Assembly (NCBI GenBank): GCA_004214155.1
Contig: SGYQ01000013.1
Coordinates: 1 to 45,728 of the forward strand
Source of the DNA: Burkholderiaceae bacterium
GTDB taxonomy: Bacteria > Pseudomonadota > Gammaproteobacteria > Burkholderiales > Burkholderiaceae_A
Direction: 5' to 3'
DNA length: 45,728 nucleotides
Below are positions 35,052 through 44,385 of this stretch, in pieces. The position numbers were made by a program, and so were the translations under genes. The first letter of the stretch is position 1, and each line of letters begins with the position of its first letter. The notes under the pieces were generated by a model. The model was not told where the DNA came from, ran no database searches, and was given only the letters and a program-made list of their open reading frames with translations.

Positions 35052-36182
35052 ATGATAAATTGGGAAGATAATGCCGTCAATCAAAGCGAAAAAGATAATT
35101 TTTTAATTGATTCAATGGCTAATAAAATTGAACAAAACCCAGATGAAATTAAGGATGGATTAGTTAGAAGGGTCAAGGTTGAAGACAAAAGAATCATTAA
35201 TGGAGGAACAGATGTCAACCAACTTGTTCCTTTTAAATATAAGTGGGCTTGGGAGAAATACTTATCAGGGTGTGCTAACCACTGGATGCCGCAAGAAATA
35301 AATATGTCGAGAGACATTGCGTTGTGGAAGAGCTCAGACGGACTTTCTGAAGATGAAAGACGTTTAGTTAAACGGAATTTGGGTTTCTTTGTTACCGCTG
35401 ATAGTTTAGCGGCGAATAATATCGTCTTAGGAACTTATAGACACATAACTGCGCCAGAGTGTCGGCAATATTTGCTTAGACAGGCTTTTGAGGAAGCAAT
35501 TCATACTCACGCATATCAGTATATAGTAGAGTCTCTCGGACTTGATGAATCAGAAATATTCAATGCATATCATGAGATTCCATCTATACGTGATAAAGAC
35601 GAGTTCCTGATACCATTTATTGATACATTAACTAATCCAAACTTTAAAACCGGTACTCTAGATGGAGATCAGCAGTTACTTCGCTCATTAATTGTTTTCT
35701 CCTGTTTGATGGAAGGCTTATTTTTTTACGTTGGTTTTGTGCAAATTTTAGCCTTAGGACGCCAAAATAAGATGACAGGTTCAGCAGAGCAGTATCAATA
35801 TATATTACGTGATGAGTCTATGCACTGTAACTTTGGTATTGATCTTGTAAACACCATCAAATTAGAAAATCCTGATTTATGGACAAAACAATTTAAGGAA
35901 GAAGTCGTAAGCATATTTCATGAAGCAGTTAGTTTAGAGTACAGATATGCAGAAGATACAATGCCGAGAGGGATATTAGGATTAAATTCCTCTATGTTTA
36001 AAACATATCTTCGGTTTATTGCCAACCGCAGGGCTCAACAAATTGGTTTGCCAGAACTGTTTGATACTGAAGAAAATCCATTTCCATGGATGGCAGAGAT
36101 GGTTGACTTAAAAAAAGAAAAGAATTTTTTTGAAACAAGAGTTATCGATTATCAAGTGGGTGGAGCTTTACAGTGGGATTAA
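35052..36182 (+). CDS. nrdB: Ribonucleotide reductase class Ia, beta subunit
   Basis: Di-iron subunit that generates the radical used by NrdA. In 376 residues the ligands appear in order: Asp in [11 protein letters not shown], Glu and His in [12 protein letters not shown], Glu in [10 protein letters not shown], and Glu and His in [10 protein letters not shown]. The radical tyrosine is present (Y155 in THAYQ), so this looks like a conventional tyrosyl-radical enzyme rather than a tyrosine-less subclass. Aerobic or microaerobic growth is implied because class Ia needs oxygen. Confidence 0.97.
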   Translation: MINWEDNAVNQSEKDNFLIDSMANKIEQNPDEIKDGLVRRVKVEDKRIINGGTDVNQLVPFKYKWAWEKYLSGCANHWMPQEINMSRDIALWKSSDGLSEDERRLVKRNLGFFVTADSLAANNIVLGTYRHITAPECRQYLLRQAFEEAIHTHAYQYIVESLGLDESEIFNAYHEIPSIRDKDEFLIPFIDTLTNPNFKTGTLDGDQQLLRSLIVFSCLMEGLFFYVGFVQILALGRQNKMTGSAEQYQYILRDESMHCNFGIDLVNTIKLENPDLWTKQFKEEVVSIFHEAVSLEYRYAEDTMPRGILGLNSSMFKTYLRFIANRRAQQIGLPELFDTEENPFPWMAEMVDLKKEKNFFETRVIDYQVGGALQWD

Positions 36183-36212
36183 ATTACTTTTAATTTTTTT
36201 GTAAATAATTCT

Positions 36213-36241
36213 TTGTGTACCTTGAAGAAATTAATTACAAT
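36213..36241 (+). promoter_or_regulatory. Candidate promoter of the histone H1-like gene
   Basis: TTGTGT at 36213-36218, 17 bases, TACAAT at 36236-36241, inside the 117-bp gap after nrdB. The gene then has its own GAAGGAG ribosome site before the ATG at 36300. Separate transcription from nrdAB is inferred. Confidence 0.45.
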
Positions 36242-36299
36242 ATACATGTAATTTTCATATAATTAATGAAACTAATATCATGGTTTGAAGGAGACAAAA

Positions 36300-36806
36300 A
36301 TGGCGACTAAGAAAAAGAAAAAACCAGCAGTTAAGAAAAAAGCGGTTGTAAAGAAGAAAAAAGCGGTTGTAAAGAAGAAAAAAGCGGTTGTAAAGAAGAA
36401 AAAAGCCTTAGTTAAAAAGAAAAAACCTGCAGCTAAGAAGAAAAAAGTAGCGGCTAAGAAGAAAAAAGTAGCGGCTAAGAAGAAAAAACCTGCAGCTAAG
36501 AAGAAAAAACCTGTAGCTAAGAAGAAAAAACCTGCAGCTAAGAAGAAAAAAGTAGCGGCTAAGAAGAAAAAACCTGTAGCCAAGAAGAAAAAACCTGTAG
36601 CTAAGAAGAAAAAACCTGTAGCTAAGAAGAAAAAACCTGTAGCTAAGAAGAAAAAACCTGTAGCTAAGAAGAAAAAACCTGTAGCTAAGAAGAAAAAAGC
36701 AGGTAGTTCTGGTTCCGTAAAGAAAAATGTTCCATCTTCGACTTCGGTATTTAGCTCGTCTTCGTTGAGTAGCACATGGCCTTTCCCGTCAGGAAGTAGG
36801 CCTTGA
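36300..36806 (+). CDS. Histone H1-like lysine-rich DNA-binding protein
   Basis: 168 residues. After a short MATKKKKKPAVKKK lead comes an uninterrupted run of 17 heptads of the form x-x-x-KKKK (AVV, ALV, PAA, VAA or PVA before four lysines; residues 15-133), then a Ser-rich linker and the tail SSTWPFPSGSRP. The WPFP-x-G tail is the recurring end of betaproteobacterial H1-like proteins as I know them, which shows the frame is correct in spite of the repeats. Such proteins resemble the eukaryotic H1 tail and bind DNA without sequence preference, probably compacting the nucleoid. The position after nrdB is usual. GAAGGAG sets the start. Confidence 0.9.
   Translation: MATKKKKKPAVKKKAVVKKKKAVVKKKKAVVKKKKALVKKKKPAAKKKKVAAKKKKVAAKKKKPAAKKKKPVAKKKKPAAKKKKVAAKKKKPVAKKKKPVAKKKKPVAKKKKPVAKKKKPVAKKKKPVAKKKKAGSSGSVKKNVPSSTSVFSSSSLSSTWPFPSGSRP
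36342..36698 (+). repeat. 21-bp in-frame tandem repeat within the histone-like gene
   Basis: Seventeen 21-bp units, each coding one heptad. The last six (36573-36698) all encode PVAKKKK and differ by a single silent base in the first copy; three early units coding AVVKKKK are also nearly identical. Unit length is a multiple of three, so copy-number changes keep the frame. Near-identity points to recent expansion by slippage or unequal recombination. Confidence 0.95.
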
Positions 36807-36830
36807 GCTGAGAGATTGGTAAATAGAAGC

Positions 36831-36862
36831 AACCCCCCTAAATTTAGCGGGGGTTTTTTTTT
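36831..36862 (+). terminator. Terminator after the histone-like gene
   Basis: AACCCCC (36831-36837) pairs with GGGGGTT (36849-36855) around an AT-rich inner palindrome CTAAATTTAG, and is followed by a run of T. The convergent pfkB-family gene ends at 36869, 7 bp further on. On the minus strand the AAAC-rich flank gives only a short T run, so it mainly serves the plus strand. Confidence 0.85.
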
Positions 36863-36868
36863 AAAACT

Positions 36869-37822
36869 TTAACTTAAAAAGTAATTGCTGTTTGAAGACA
36901 AAATCGATGTGATCTTGCGCAAATCAGTCTTATGGTTTTGTGCTCCACTGCTTTGGACTTTTATGGAGCCCATAGCATTACCGAATTTTACTGAATCTTG
37001 AATGCTTCTTCCGCGATTTAACCCATAAAGTAGACCTGCTCTGAATGCATCACCACAACCTGTGGGGTCAACTTCGTTAGTTGTTTTTAACGCAGGGAGA
37101 GAAAATTTCTCTTTCCCAATAAATACATTGACACCTTTACATCCTAAAGTTTGTATCAATGAACTCGTCTCGTGTCCGGTCAATCGCTGAGCGATTGAAA
37201 TTAAACTTTCACCTAAAATTTCACACAACATATCACTCTCATGTTCATTTACTGCCACCCAGGATGATAAATCAATAAACTGATTAATATCTTCTTTGGA
37301 AAACATTGGCAAAGCCTGGCCGGGATCAAAAATAAACGGTATATTTTTTTCTTTAAATTCCTTTGCATGGCGAATCATAGCATTATAACTGTTCGGAGAG
37401 ACAATTCCAAAACTTGTAATAGCGTCAGAAATACCAATTCGTCCAGCGGATCCCATAGCTCCAGGATGAAAACTAGTTAATTGATTACCCTTTGCATCGG
37501 TTGTAATAATTGCTTGAGCAGTAAAAAGCCCATCATTAATTTCACAAAAATCAGTATTGACGCCGGATTCATTCATTTTCTTTAAATATTCTTTTCCATC
37601 AGAACCAACTGAGCCTAAAAGAATACATTCTTGATCGAGAAGTCTCAAATTATATGCAATATTAGCCGCACATCCACCAAATTCTCTTTTCATCTCAGGG
37701 CAAAAAAAAGATAAACTTAAAGCGCTATCTGAATCAAAAACAAGGTTTTCTTTAAAATTCCCTTGAAATTGCAAGATCGTATCAAAGGCTATTGAACCAC
37801 TAACTTGAATCGATTTCCCCAT
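36869..37822 (-). CDS. PfkB-family carbohydrate or nucleoside kinase
   Basis: 317-residue ribokinase-fold kinase. It shows an N-terminal VSGSIAFDTI, the first PfkB signature region EFGGCAANIAYNLRLL, and the second signature DPTGCGDAFRAGLLYGL with the anion-hole glycines and the catalytic Asp. The substrate is unknown; the sequence looks closer to adenosine-kinase-like members than to phosphofructokinase. I start at ATG 37822, preceded by GTAGGAAAA; an upstream in-frame start lies inside prmA. It ends the minus-strand accBC-prmA unit, an arrangement seen in betaproteobacteria. Confidence 0.88.
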   Translation of the reverse strand: MGKSIQVSGSIAFDTILQFQGNFKENLVFDSDSALSLSFFCPEMKREFGGCAANIAYNLRLLDQECILLGSVGSDGKEYLKKMNESGVNTDFCEINDGLFTAQAIITTDAKGNQLTSFHPGAMGSAGRIGISDAITSFGIVSPNSYNAMIRHAKEFKEKNIPFIFDPGQALPMFSKEDINQFIDLSSWVAVNEHESDMLCEILGESLISIAQRLTGHETSSLIQTLGCKGVNVFIGKEKFSLPALKTTNEVDPTGCGDAFRAGLLYGLNRGRSIQDSVKFGNAMGSIKVQSSGAQNHKTDLRKITSILSSNSNYFLS

Positions 37823-37830
37823 AAATTTTC

Positions 37831-38718
37831 CTACCTGAAGGTAATTTGCACACACGCCCATTGTTTCATGTGTAACTCAACTATTTTAACTAACTTTTTC
37901 TCGGCATGTTCCTCGTATGATCTCAGCAGATTTTCAACTTGATCAATTAAGATTCCGCTAAGAAAAACCTGTCCTTTACTCTTAACCTTTGACTTGATTG
38001 TTTTAGCCATGTTCTTGAGTGGATTTAGTAATATATTAGCAAAAATATAATCTGCTTTTTTTGAATTTTTGGTCAAAGTGGATAATATTTTATGGTTGAC
38101 CCCTTGGCAACTATTTTTTATTATATTTTCTCTCGTTATACCTAGAGCAACATAATCATTATCAATGAAAGTTATACTTTTTGCTCCTCTTTTCGCACAC
38201 GCAATCCCTAAAATTCCACTACCGCAGCCAAGGTCTATCACATTTTTATTTGACAATGGCAAGCTAGATATCAATTGAAGGCACATTTGTGTCGTTGGAT
38301 GTAATCCAGTACCGAAGGCCATACCCGGATTAATACGAATAACAGAGAGTTTCTTGTTATTTTTAGGTACTTTAATCCAGTCTGGCGCGATGAAAAAACT
38401 ATTACCTATAACAATCGGTGTAACCGAATCTTTATATGACTCTACCCAGTTTGTAGAATTTATAAGTCTTAGTTCATCTAAATTCGTGATTTTTGCGAGT
38501 GAATCAAAACATTTCCTCACCTGGTTATTGTGTATTTTTTCATCTACAATGACCTCTAAATTTTGTATTGGCTGACGTAACTCTTCGTCTCCAGTGATGT
38601 TCGACACAGACAGGCATCCAATCGCAATTAATTTGTCAGAGATTAACGAAAAAAGTATTTCTTGTTCTATTCGATTTATTCCTTGATATTCAACTTGAAA
38701 AATAAGCTTTTTTAACAT
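37831..38718 (-). CDS. prmA: PrmA, ribosomal protein L11 methyltransferase
   Basis: SAM-dependent enzyme that trimethylates ribosomal protein bL11/uL11. The 295 residues include the N-terminal substrate domain with the NW-x-ESYKDS-like TNWVESYKDS, the linker PGMAFGTGLHPTTQMCL, the SAM loop VIDLGCGSGILGIACAK and the NPPY-equivalent ANILLNPL. It follows accC after 12 bp; accB-accC-prmA is conserved in beta- and gammaproteobacteria. Confidence 0.95.
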   Translation of the reverse strand: MLKKLIFQVEYQGINRIEQEILFSLISDKLIAIGCLSVSNITGDEELRQPIQNLEVIVDEKIHNNQVRKCFDSLAKITNLDELRLINSTNWVESYKDSVTPIVIGNSFFIAPDWIKVPKNNKKLSVIRINPGMAFGTGLHPTTQMCLQLISSLPLSNKNVIDLGCGSGILGIACAKRGAKSITFIDNDYVALGITRENIIKNSCQGVNHKILSTLTKNSKKADYIFANILLNPLKNMAKTIKSKVKSKGQVFLSGILIDQVENLLRSYEEHAEKKLVKIVELHMKQWACVQITFR

Positions 38719-38730
38719 TGGAGAAGCAGA

Positions 38731-40074
38731 TCACATAAATTTATTTTCAAGATAATTGATACTAAAATCACCCGAAATGAAATTTTCATCATTCAGCAAT
38801 TCCTTGTGCAAAGATATATTTGTATTAATACCTTCCACGATTGTTTCCGACAGAGCTATTTGCATCTTAGATATTGCCTGCTCTCTGTTATTTCCGTATA
38901 CAATAATTTTCCCTATCAGGGAATCATAGTTAGGGGGAACTGTATAATTTACATAAACGTGAGAATCGACCCTGACTCCAAAGCCACCCGGAGCATGCCA
39001 GTTAGTGATTTTTCCAGGGGAAGGGATAAAAGATTTGGGATCCTCGGCGTTAATCCTGCATTGGATGGCATGTCCACTCAATAAAACGTCACCCTGCAAA
39101 ATTCCTAACTCTTTTCCTGATGCAATTAAAATTTGTTCTCTGACTAGATCTATGCCTGTCACAGCTTCTGTAACTCCGTGCTCTACCTGAATTCTTGTGT
39201 TCATTTCGATAAAATAAAATTTCTCTTTCTCAAAAAGAAACTCAATCGTTCCTGCTCCTACATACCCTAGTTGCTTACATGCTTTGGTACAAATCTTTCC
39301 TATTTTTTCCCTTTCTTCCGGTCCTATTACACTTGAAGGAGTTTCTTCAATAACTTTTTGATGCCTCCGTTGCAAAGAACAGTCTCTTTCCCCTAGGTGG
39401 ATGCAATTACCATGCATGTCAGCCAAAATTTGAATTTCGATATGTCTTGGATCTTGTAAAAATTTTTCTAGATAAACTTCGGCATTACCGAATGCCAACT
39501 TTGCTTCACTTCTCGTTATTTGAATGTCCTTTAATAAATCCTCTTCCTTACTAACAACTTTCATTCCCCTTCCTCCGCCACCCGCAGCTGCTTTCAGCAT
39601 AACTGGAAAACCAACATCTCTAGCAATATTTAATAACTCCCGTTCGTCATTAGGAAGATTTTTCGAATACCCGGGTACACAAGGAACGCCCTTATTAAGC
39701 ATTTCCGCTTTTGCTGTTATTTTATCTCCCATCAGTCTGATGACTCCGGGAGGAGGGCCAATAAATACAAAACCGCTTTTCAAAACCTGCTCGGCAAAAT
39801 CAGCATTTTCCGAAAGAAATCCATAACCGGGATGAATTGCCTCAGCTCCTGTAACTTCTGCAGCGGCAATTATAGCTGGAATATTCAAATAACTTTCTCT
39901 AGGAGAGGGAGGGCCGACACAAACAGCTTCATCAGCCAGTTTCACATATTTGGCATCAACATCTGCGGTGGAGTACACCGCGACGGTCTTAATTCCTAAC
40001 TCTCTGCATGCTCGTTGGACCCTTAAAGCGATCTCGCCCCGGTTTGCAATTAAAATTTTGTTAAAACAAGGCAT
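38731..40074 (-). CDS. accC: AccC, biotin carboxylase of acetyl-CoA carboxylase
   Basis: Carboxylates biotin on AccB with ATP and bicarbonate, the first half of malonyl-CoA formation. The 447-residue ATP-grasp protein starts [16 protein letters not shown] and has [43 protein letters not shown] and [14 protein letters not shown] with the metal-binding Glu and the active-site Arg. It is separated from accB by 2 bp. accA and accD are not in the window. Confidence 0.97.
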   Translation of the reverse strand: MPCFNKILIANRGEIALRVQRACRELGIKTVAVYSTADVDAKYVKLADEAVCVGPPSPRESYLNIPAIIAAAEVTGAEAIHPGYGFLSENADFAEQVLKSGFVFIGPPPGVIRLMGDKITAKAEMLNKGVPCVPGYSKNLPNDERELLNIARDVGFPVMLKAAAGGGGRGMKVVSKEEDLLKDIQITRSEAKLAFGNAEVYLEKFLQDPRHIEIQILADMHGNCIHLGERDCSLQRRHQKVIEETPSSVIGPEEREKIGKICTKACKQLGYVGAGTIEFLFEKEKFYFIEMNTRIQVEHGVTEAVTGIDLVREQILIASGKELGILQGDVLLSGHAIQCRINAEDPKSFIPSPGKITNWHAPGGFGVRVDSHVYVNYTVPPNYDSLIGKIIVYGNNREQAISKMQIALSETIVEGINTNISLHKELLNDENFISGDFSINYLENKFM

Positions 40075-40076
40075 CG

Positions 40077-40535
40077 TTAGCCTATTCGGAAAAGTATTTG
40101 TCCATATTCGACAGGCTGTCCATTCTCCACTAGAACTTCACGAATTACCCCGGTTTTGTCAGAGGGAATTTCATTCATCAATTTCATAGCCTCTACGACA
40201 CAAAGACTTTGACCTTCTTTGATTTCATCCCCAACGGAGACAAAAGGCTTGGAGTTAGGGGATGGTGCCCTATAGAACGTCCCAACCATTGGTGAGAGAA
40301 TTGTAGAGCTTCCATCATTAGCGTGCTCATCTTCTCTTGGCATAACGTCTTTTTTATCTTCATCTGTTTGCCGATCCACGATGTAGTGATCTCTGCTTTT
40401 CCCAATATGAGTCTCATGTATTACTTTTGAAGATTTTACAATTTTGACTTTGTCAGGTCCTTCAGATATTTCTAGTTCAGAAATATCTGATTCTGAAACC
40501 AAATCAATTAAACTTTTAACTTTTCTCAGGTCCAT
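40077..40535 (-). CDS. accB: AccB, biotin carboxyl carrier protein
   Basis: 152-residue carrier of acetyl-CoA carboxylase. N-terminal dimerisation segment ([14 protein letters not shown]), a flexible acidic linker (about residues 40-78), then the biotinyl domain with the [12 protein letters not shown] thumb motif and EAMKLMNEI, biotin lysine K118. The linker lacks the usual Ala/Pro-rich repeat and is short and charged. Its 5' end overlaps aroQ by 20 bp. Confidence 0.96.
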   Translation of the reverse strand: MDLRKVKSLIDLVSESDISELEISEGPDKVKIVKSSKVIHETHIGKSRDHYIVDRQTDEDKKDVMPREDEHANDGSSTILSPMVGTFYRAPSPNSKPFVSVGDEIKEGQSLCVVEAMKLMNEIPSDKTGVIREVLVENGQPVEYGQILFRIG

Positions 40536-40983
40536 TTATCTTTTGTAGTAAGAATTGAAATCCATAGATATAACCATAATGGCCGCATCCACTAATAATT
40601 GAATCAGCAACGCCAGCGATAAACGATGTGTGTCTGATCTTTTCTCTTTTGAAAATATTACTCAAGTGTACTTCAACTATAGGTACATTTTCCTTTGTCA
40701 ATAATGCATCTCTAAGAGCAATACTCGTGTGAGTGTAACCACCGGCGTTAATAATGATTCCCTTGAGGTTGCCTTTTTCAGAACTTGCATGTATTTTGTC
40801 AATTAATTCTCCTTCGTGGTTTGACTGGAAACACTCCAAACCAACTTGATTTTTATTGGCAATGTCTTGTAGCATCTCATCAATTTCTTCTAGGGTGGTC
40901 GATCCGTAGATATGAGGTTCCCGGAAGCCCAGTTTATTTAAATTCGGACCATGAAGAACAAGAAAAGAATTTTCTATTGCCAC
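40516..40983 (-). CDS. aroQ: AroQ, type II 3-dehydroquinate dehydratase (GTG start)
   Basis: Third step of the shikimate pathway, dodecameric type II enzyme. Visible active-site parts are GPNLNKLGFREPHIYG (Arg and catalytic Tyr), QSNHEGELID, NAGGYTHTSIALRDAL (Asn, His) and EVHLSNIFKRE, then the HTSF segment. There is no ATG at the 5' end; GTG 40983 or TTG 40986 must serve, both a few bases after the tlpA-like stop. aroQ before accB-accC is a common proteobacterial order; aroE of the same pathway is at 43519. Confidence 0.94.
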   Translation of the reverse strand: MAIENSFLVLHGPNLNKLGFREPHIYGSTTLEEIDEMLQDIANKNQVGLECFQSNHEGELIDKIHASSEKGNLKGIIINAGGYTHTSIALRDALLTKENVPIVEVHLSNIFKREKIRHTSFIAGVADSIISGCGHYGYIYGFQFLLQKINGPEKS

Positions 40984-40989
40984 CAAAAT

Positions 40990-41508
40990 CTATCTTTCTG
41001 CAGTATTGACCCAATATAATAGCTCATTTAACGTTAATTTCCCTAATTTTATTTTTATTACATCATAGTTTTTATCAAACATTATCGTGAATGGTAAGGA
41101 ATTTGATGGATTTAGTCCAATGTTTTCCATGATATTAGTACCCTTAGATCCTGCGATGAGGAGGTTATGATCAACTTTAATTTTCTGCAAAAATTCCTTA
41201 ACATTCTTCTCATTATCAATAGCTAGCCCGATCACCGAGATTCCCTCCGTCTTTGTATTGTTGTAAAGCTCAGAAAGTATTGGCATTTCCTCAACACATG
41301 GCGCACACCAAGTCGCCCAAAAGTTCAAAATAGTATATTTCTTCCCGAAAAAGTCGTTTATTTCAAGCATTTTTCCATCAATGTCGGATAGTCTCTCAGA
41401 GGCAATCCAAGAGATATTCGTAGTTTTCTTAGTTGTTACAAGAAGATTCATGGACAATCCGATAAAAAAAATAAAAATTAAGACCAAAATAAGATTTCTT
41501 TTTCTCAT
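40990..41508 (-). CDS. TlpA-like membrane-anchored thioredoxin
   Basis: 172 residues. An N-terminal span (about residues 5-24) anchors a periplasmic thioredoxin-like domain with the redox motif FWATWCAPCVEEMP (CAPC), followed by GLAIDNEKNVKEFL and the cis-Pro region NSLPFTIMFD. This is the TlpA/ResA/AhpC-TSA-type family: a disulfide reductase in the periplasm, substrate unknown; cytochrome c maturation is one possibility. It overlaps the upstream conserved gene by 4 bp and leads into aroQ. Confidence 0.9.
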   Translation of the reverse strand: MRKRNLILVLIFIFFIGLSMNLLVTTKKTTNISWIASERLSDIDGKMLEINDFFGKKYTILNFWATWCAPCVEEMPILSELYNNTKTEGISVIGLAIDNEKNVKEFLQKIKVDHNLLIAGSKGTNIMENIGLNPSNSLPFTIMFDKNYDVIKIKLGKLTLNELLYWVNTAER

Positions 41509-42083
41509 TTTTCCTCCCTACCTTCATTCCCAATTATTTGTTGAAGGGTCTTTATCGACAAACCTTTAGAACACAGGTTTTTATCGCTATGGTTGAGACA
41601 GTAGACTATCACCTCGTGGCCCTCCCATTCGCAACCAAGCGCTTCAACACTACTTCTATGAAAAGGGTGTTTGAGTTGCAAAACTTCAGTTTTGACATCA
41701 TTTTCTAAAAAGTGCATCAGTACCTCCTTTGAGGAATCGGAAAAAACACATATTCGTAGTATGGTGTACTCTGTTGCGATATCCCTACTTAGTTCACCAA
41801 TGAGAATAGGTCCAAAGGTTTTCAATTCTCTCATTAGATTTATTGCTATTTTGCGCAGTAAGTTAACCCTGTTGTTCAAATCTTCCCAATAAAATATCTG
41901 AAGATACTCCCTGACAGATTTTTCAATCTCCAGGTTTGTTGGAAAATTATTCAATTTAGTCTTGTGTCGTTTGTTAGGCTTCAGCATGCTTCCAGCCTTT
42001 TGTTTAGCCTCTGAGTAATCAAACCCTTCTTCAACTATCAATCTGGTGGTAATTTGCAATATGTCTTCTTTAAAATTAGTCAT
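41505..42083 (-). CDS. Conserved protein of unknown function, upstream of tlpA-like gene
   Basis: 192 residues, no signal peptide or membrane span. The pattern of an N-terminal helical part (LIVEEGFDYSEAKQKAGSML), then ELKTFGPILIGELSRDIATE and an acidic VFSDSSKEVLMHFLEND stretch, resembles a protein that in betaproteobacteria stands beside mpl and the tlpA-aroQ-accBC unit and, to my knowledge, has no assigned role. The GELS...A...I-x-V-F segment recalls a nucleotidyltransferase-type fold, but no clear catalytic motif is seen. ATG 42083 preferred over GTG 42086. Divergent from mpl with 31 bp between starts. Confidence 0.75.
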   Translation of the reverse strand: MTNFKEDILQITTRLIVEEGFDYSEAKQKAGSMLKPNKRHKTKLNNFPTNLEIEKSVREYLQIFYWEDLNNRVNLLRKIAINLMRELKTFGPILIGELSRDIATEYTILRICVFSDSSKEVLMHFLENDVKTEVLQLKHPFHRSSVEALGCEWEGHEVIVYCLNHSDKNLCSKGLSIKTLQQIIGNEGREEK

Positions 42084-42091
42084 CACAGCCC

Positions 42092-42105
42092 TTACTTATA
42101 AGTAA
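42092..42105. promoter_or_regulatory. 14-bp perfect palindrome between divergent starts
   Basis: TTACTTATAAGTAA is its own reverse complement and sits at the centre of the 31-bp gap between the unknown gene (minus) and mpl (plus). It offers TATAAG on both strands, so it may be two overlapping -10 elements, an operator, or chance in AT-rich DNA. Confidence 0.35.
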
Positions 42106-42114
42106 AATACTAGT

Positions 42115-43506
42115 ATGCATATACATATTATCGGAATTTGTGGAACTTTTATGGCTGGGCTTGCAGTTTTGGCTAAAGAATTAGGGTTTAAGGTTTCTGG
42201 TTGTGACGCGAAATACTATCCACCAATGAGTTATCAATTACAAACAAATAAAATAGAATGTTTTCAAGGTTTTGATTTAGCCAATATGAAAACGAACCCA
42301 GATTTATGGATAATAGGAAATGTTGCCACTCGGGGAATGCCTGTAATAGAAAAAATAATCTCGGATAAAAAAAATTATATGTCCGGCCCAGAGTTTCTAT
42401 CAAAAAAAGTTTTAAACGATAGACCTGTTATCGCAGTAGCAGGCACCCATGGAAAAACCACGGTGTCGTCGATAATAACATGGCTTCTTGAATGTGCCGA
42501 CATTAAACCAGGTTTCTTGATTGGCGGGATTCCCATGAATTTCGGAATATCAGCTAGACTTGGCAAATCAAATTCTCCCTTTGTGATTGAGGCGGATGAA
42601 TACGATACCTCTTTTTTCGATAAACGTTCAAAGTTTTTACATTATGTAGCTGATTATGTTGTTTTAAATAATCTTGAATTCGATCACGCTGATATATTTG
42701 ATGATTTAGACGCGATTAAGATGCAGTTTCATCACTGGATAAGAACTCTTGGCCAAAATACGGTAATCTACTCTAACTGTAAAAGCAATGCTCTTGATGA
42801 TGTTTTGTCTTTTGGAGTTTGGAGTAAGGTTAAACGCTTTAACGATAAGCAACAGTTGTGTCTGGACTGGCCTCATAAAAATGGAGAAAGTAGTTTTCAG
42901 GTTTTCAATGGAATAAACAAACTAGGATTTGTCGATAGCCCAATCTCTGGTGAACATAATGCAAGTAATTTTTTAGTTGCGTACGGTATAGCGTCTGAAT
43001 TTGGAATAAATTTTAACCAAACCGTAAGGTATTTTAAAGAATTCAAAGGCGTAAAACGGAGATTAGAACTTATAGCAATCATTTCTGACATAAAAATTTA
43101 TGATGATTTTGCCCATCACCCTACTGCAATTAAAAAAACTATCGAAGCTCTCAGAAATACGTCAAGGAAAAAAGCGGGTACTGTTGAATTAAACAGGCTG
43201 ATCGTAGTTTTCGAACCAAGATCAAACAGCTTAAAACTCGGATATGGTAAGCAGCAACTCCCGGATTCATTTGAGGCTGCAGACATTATTCATGTTTATG
43301 ATGGGTCTGTAAAATGGGATGTAAAGTCGGCGTTAAGTAACCTTGGACAGAAATTGTATGTTGACAATAATGTCCAAAATATTCTTCAAAGATTGTTATC
43401 TCAAGTATGTAGAGGGGATACTGTTGTGTTTATGTCTAATGGAGATTTTCAAGGAATTTTGCAAGCATTTGTCGAAGCGCTTGGTTTAAAGAAATTTCAT
43501 CGATAA
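42115..43506 (+). CDS. mpl: Mpl, murein tripeptide ligase for recycling
   Basis: Mur-ligase paralogue that joins the recovered tripeptide L-Ala-D-Glu-mDAP to UDP-MurNAc. The 463-residue protein begins MHIHIIGICGTFMAGLA (the GTFM-GLA form that separates Mpl from MurC), has the P-loop AGTHGKTTVSS near residue 106, EADEYDTSFFDKRSK, NLEFDHADIF, DDFAHHPTAI and FEPRSNSLK. It acts after AmpD (31372), which releases the tripeptide. Followed by aroE after 12 bp. Confidence 0.96.
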   Translation: MHIHIIGICGTFMAGLAVLAKELGFKVSGCDAKYYPPMSYQLQTNKIECFQGFDLANMKTNPDLWIIGNVATRGMPVIEKIISDKKNYMSGPEFLSKKVLNDRPVIAVAGTHGKTTVSSIITWLLECADIKPGFLIGGIPMNFGISARLGKSNSPFVIEADEYDTSFFDKRSKFLHYVADYVVLNNLEFDHADIFDDLDAIKMQFHHWIRTLGQNTVIYSNCKSNALDDVLSFGVWSKVKRFNDKQQLCLDWPHKNGESSFQVFNGINKLGFVDSPISGEHNASNFLVAYGIASEFGINFNQTVRYFKEFKGVKRRLELIAIISDIKIYDDFAHHPTAIKKTIEALRNTSRKKAGTVELNRLIVVFEPRSNSLKLGYGKQQLPDSFEAADIIHVYDGSVKWDVKSALSNLGQKLYVDNNVQNILQRLLSQVCRGDTVVFMSNGDFQGILQAFVEALGLKKFHR

Positions 43507-43518
43507 GGCTTATTAAAT

Positions 43519-44385
43519 ATGCAATCAAGCGAAAAATTTGCCGTTATTGGAGACCCTATTTCTCACTCAAAGTCACCCCAACTACATAACGAATTTGGAA
43601 AAGAGTTCAAATTTAAGCTATCGTACGAAAAGGTCCATACGCACTCATCTGAATTAGCGGCTCGTGTAGATAACCTTATTGAATTAGGGTATCGAGGATT
43701 CAATGTTACATTACCCCTTAAAGAAGCGATGTACAAAATTGGTGTTTTGAGAGGTTATGATCTTTCTGAAAGATCCATACGCGCACAAAGTGTAAATACG
43801 GTGTCAATTAGAAAAGAAAAAATTTTTCTTGATAATACTGATGGTGCTGGCTTCATTAAATCCATGAATTATCCTAATGGTTTTAACTTGCATAAAAAAA
43901 ACTTGCTCATTATAGGCGCGGGCGGTGCTGCTAAGGGTATCATAGGACCAATTTTAGATGTTCATCCTGCAAGAATTGTAATTTCAAATAGGTCTTTAGA
44001 AAATATTAAAATACTGAGAGAGCGATTTAATAGCCCACTTTTGTCGTTTAATCTATTGAATGATTTAAATAGCGATAGTAATTTGAATGATTATGAAAAT
44101 ACTGGTTTATTCGATGTCATAGTAAATGCGACCTCTTCAAGCGTCTCGATGGAGGATCCTTTAATCAATCCAAAATATTTTAGAAATGCACAGCTTATAG
44201 TTGATTTATTCTATGCCAAAAAACTGACGAGCTTCTTAAGGGTTGCTAAGGAATATGGATGTATTAATGTAATGGACGGTTTTCCTATGCTAGTTGAACA
44301 GGCAGCTGAGAGTTTTTATGTATGGACCGGGCTAAAGCCGGACACGAATAGGATAATTTCTCAAAGAGATATTTTTTTTGAATAA
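43519..44385 (+). CDS. aroE: AroE, shikimate dehydrogenase
   Basis: NADPH-dependent reduction of 3-dehydroshikimate. The 288 residues have the substrate motif GDPISHSKSPQLHNEF, NVTLPLKEA with the catalytic lysine, DNTDGAGF, the nucleotide loop IIGAGGAAKGI and NRSLENI, the Arg-containing NADPH-specific turn, and the late DGFPMLVEQAAESF. In related genomes mtgA often follows aroE; it does not here. Confidence 0.96.
   Translation: MQSSEKFAVIGDPISHSKSPQLHNEFGKEFKFKLSYEKVHTHSSELAARVDNLIELGYRGFNVTLPLKEAMYKIGVLRGYDLSERSIRAQSVNTVSIRKEKIFLDNTDGAGFIKSMNYPNGFNLHKKNLLIIGAGGAAKGIIGPILDVHPARIVISNRSLENIKILRERFNSPLLSFNLLNDLNSDSNLNDYENTGLFDVIVNATSSSVSMEDPLINPKYFRNAQLIVDLFYAKKLTSFLRVAKEYGCINVMDGFPMLVEQAAESFYVWTGLKPDTNRIISQRDIFFE

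Noticed and set aside
36342-36698. Regular short repeats, considered as a CRISPR array
   Set aside because: Units are contiguous 21-bp coding repeats with no spacers and no cas genes.
36278-36832. 184-codon minus-strand frame rich in Phe and Leu opposite the histone-like gene
   Set aside because: It is the mirror of the 21-bp lysine repeat; lysine codons AAA/AAG read backwards give Phe and Leu. The plus-strand gene has a ribosome site and a family C-terminus.
41505-42083. Reading this gene as a toxin-antitoxin or defence nucleotidyltransferase
   Set aside because: No catalytic GS...D-x-D motif and no partner gene; context is housekeeping and conserved.
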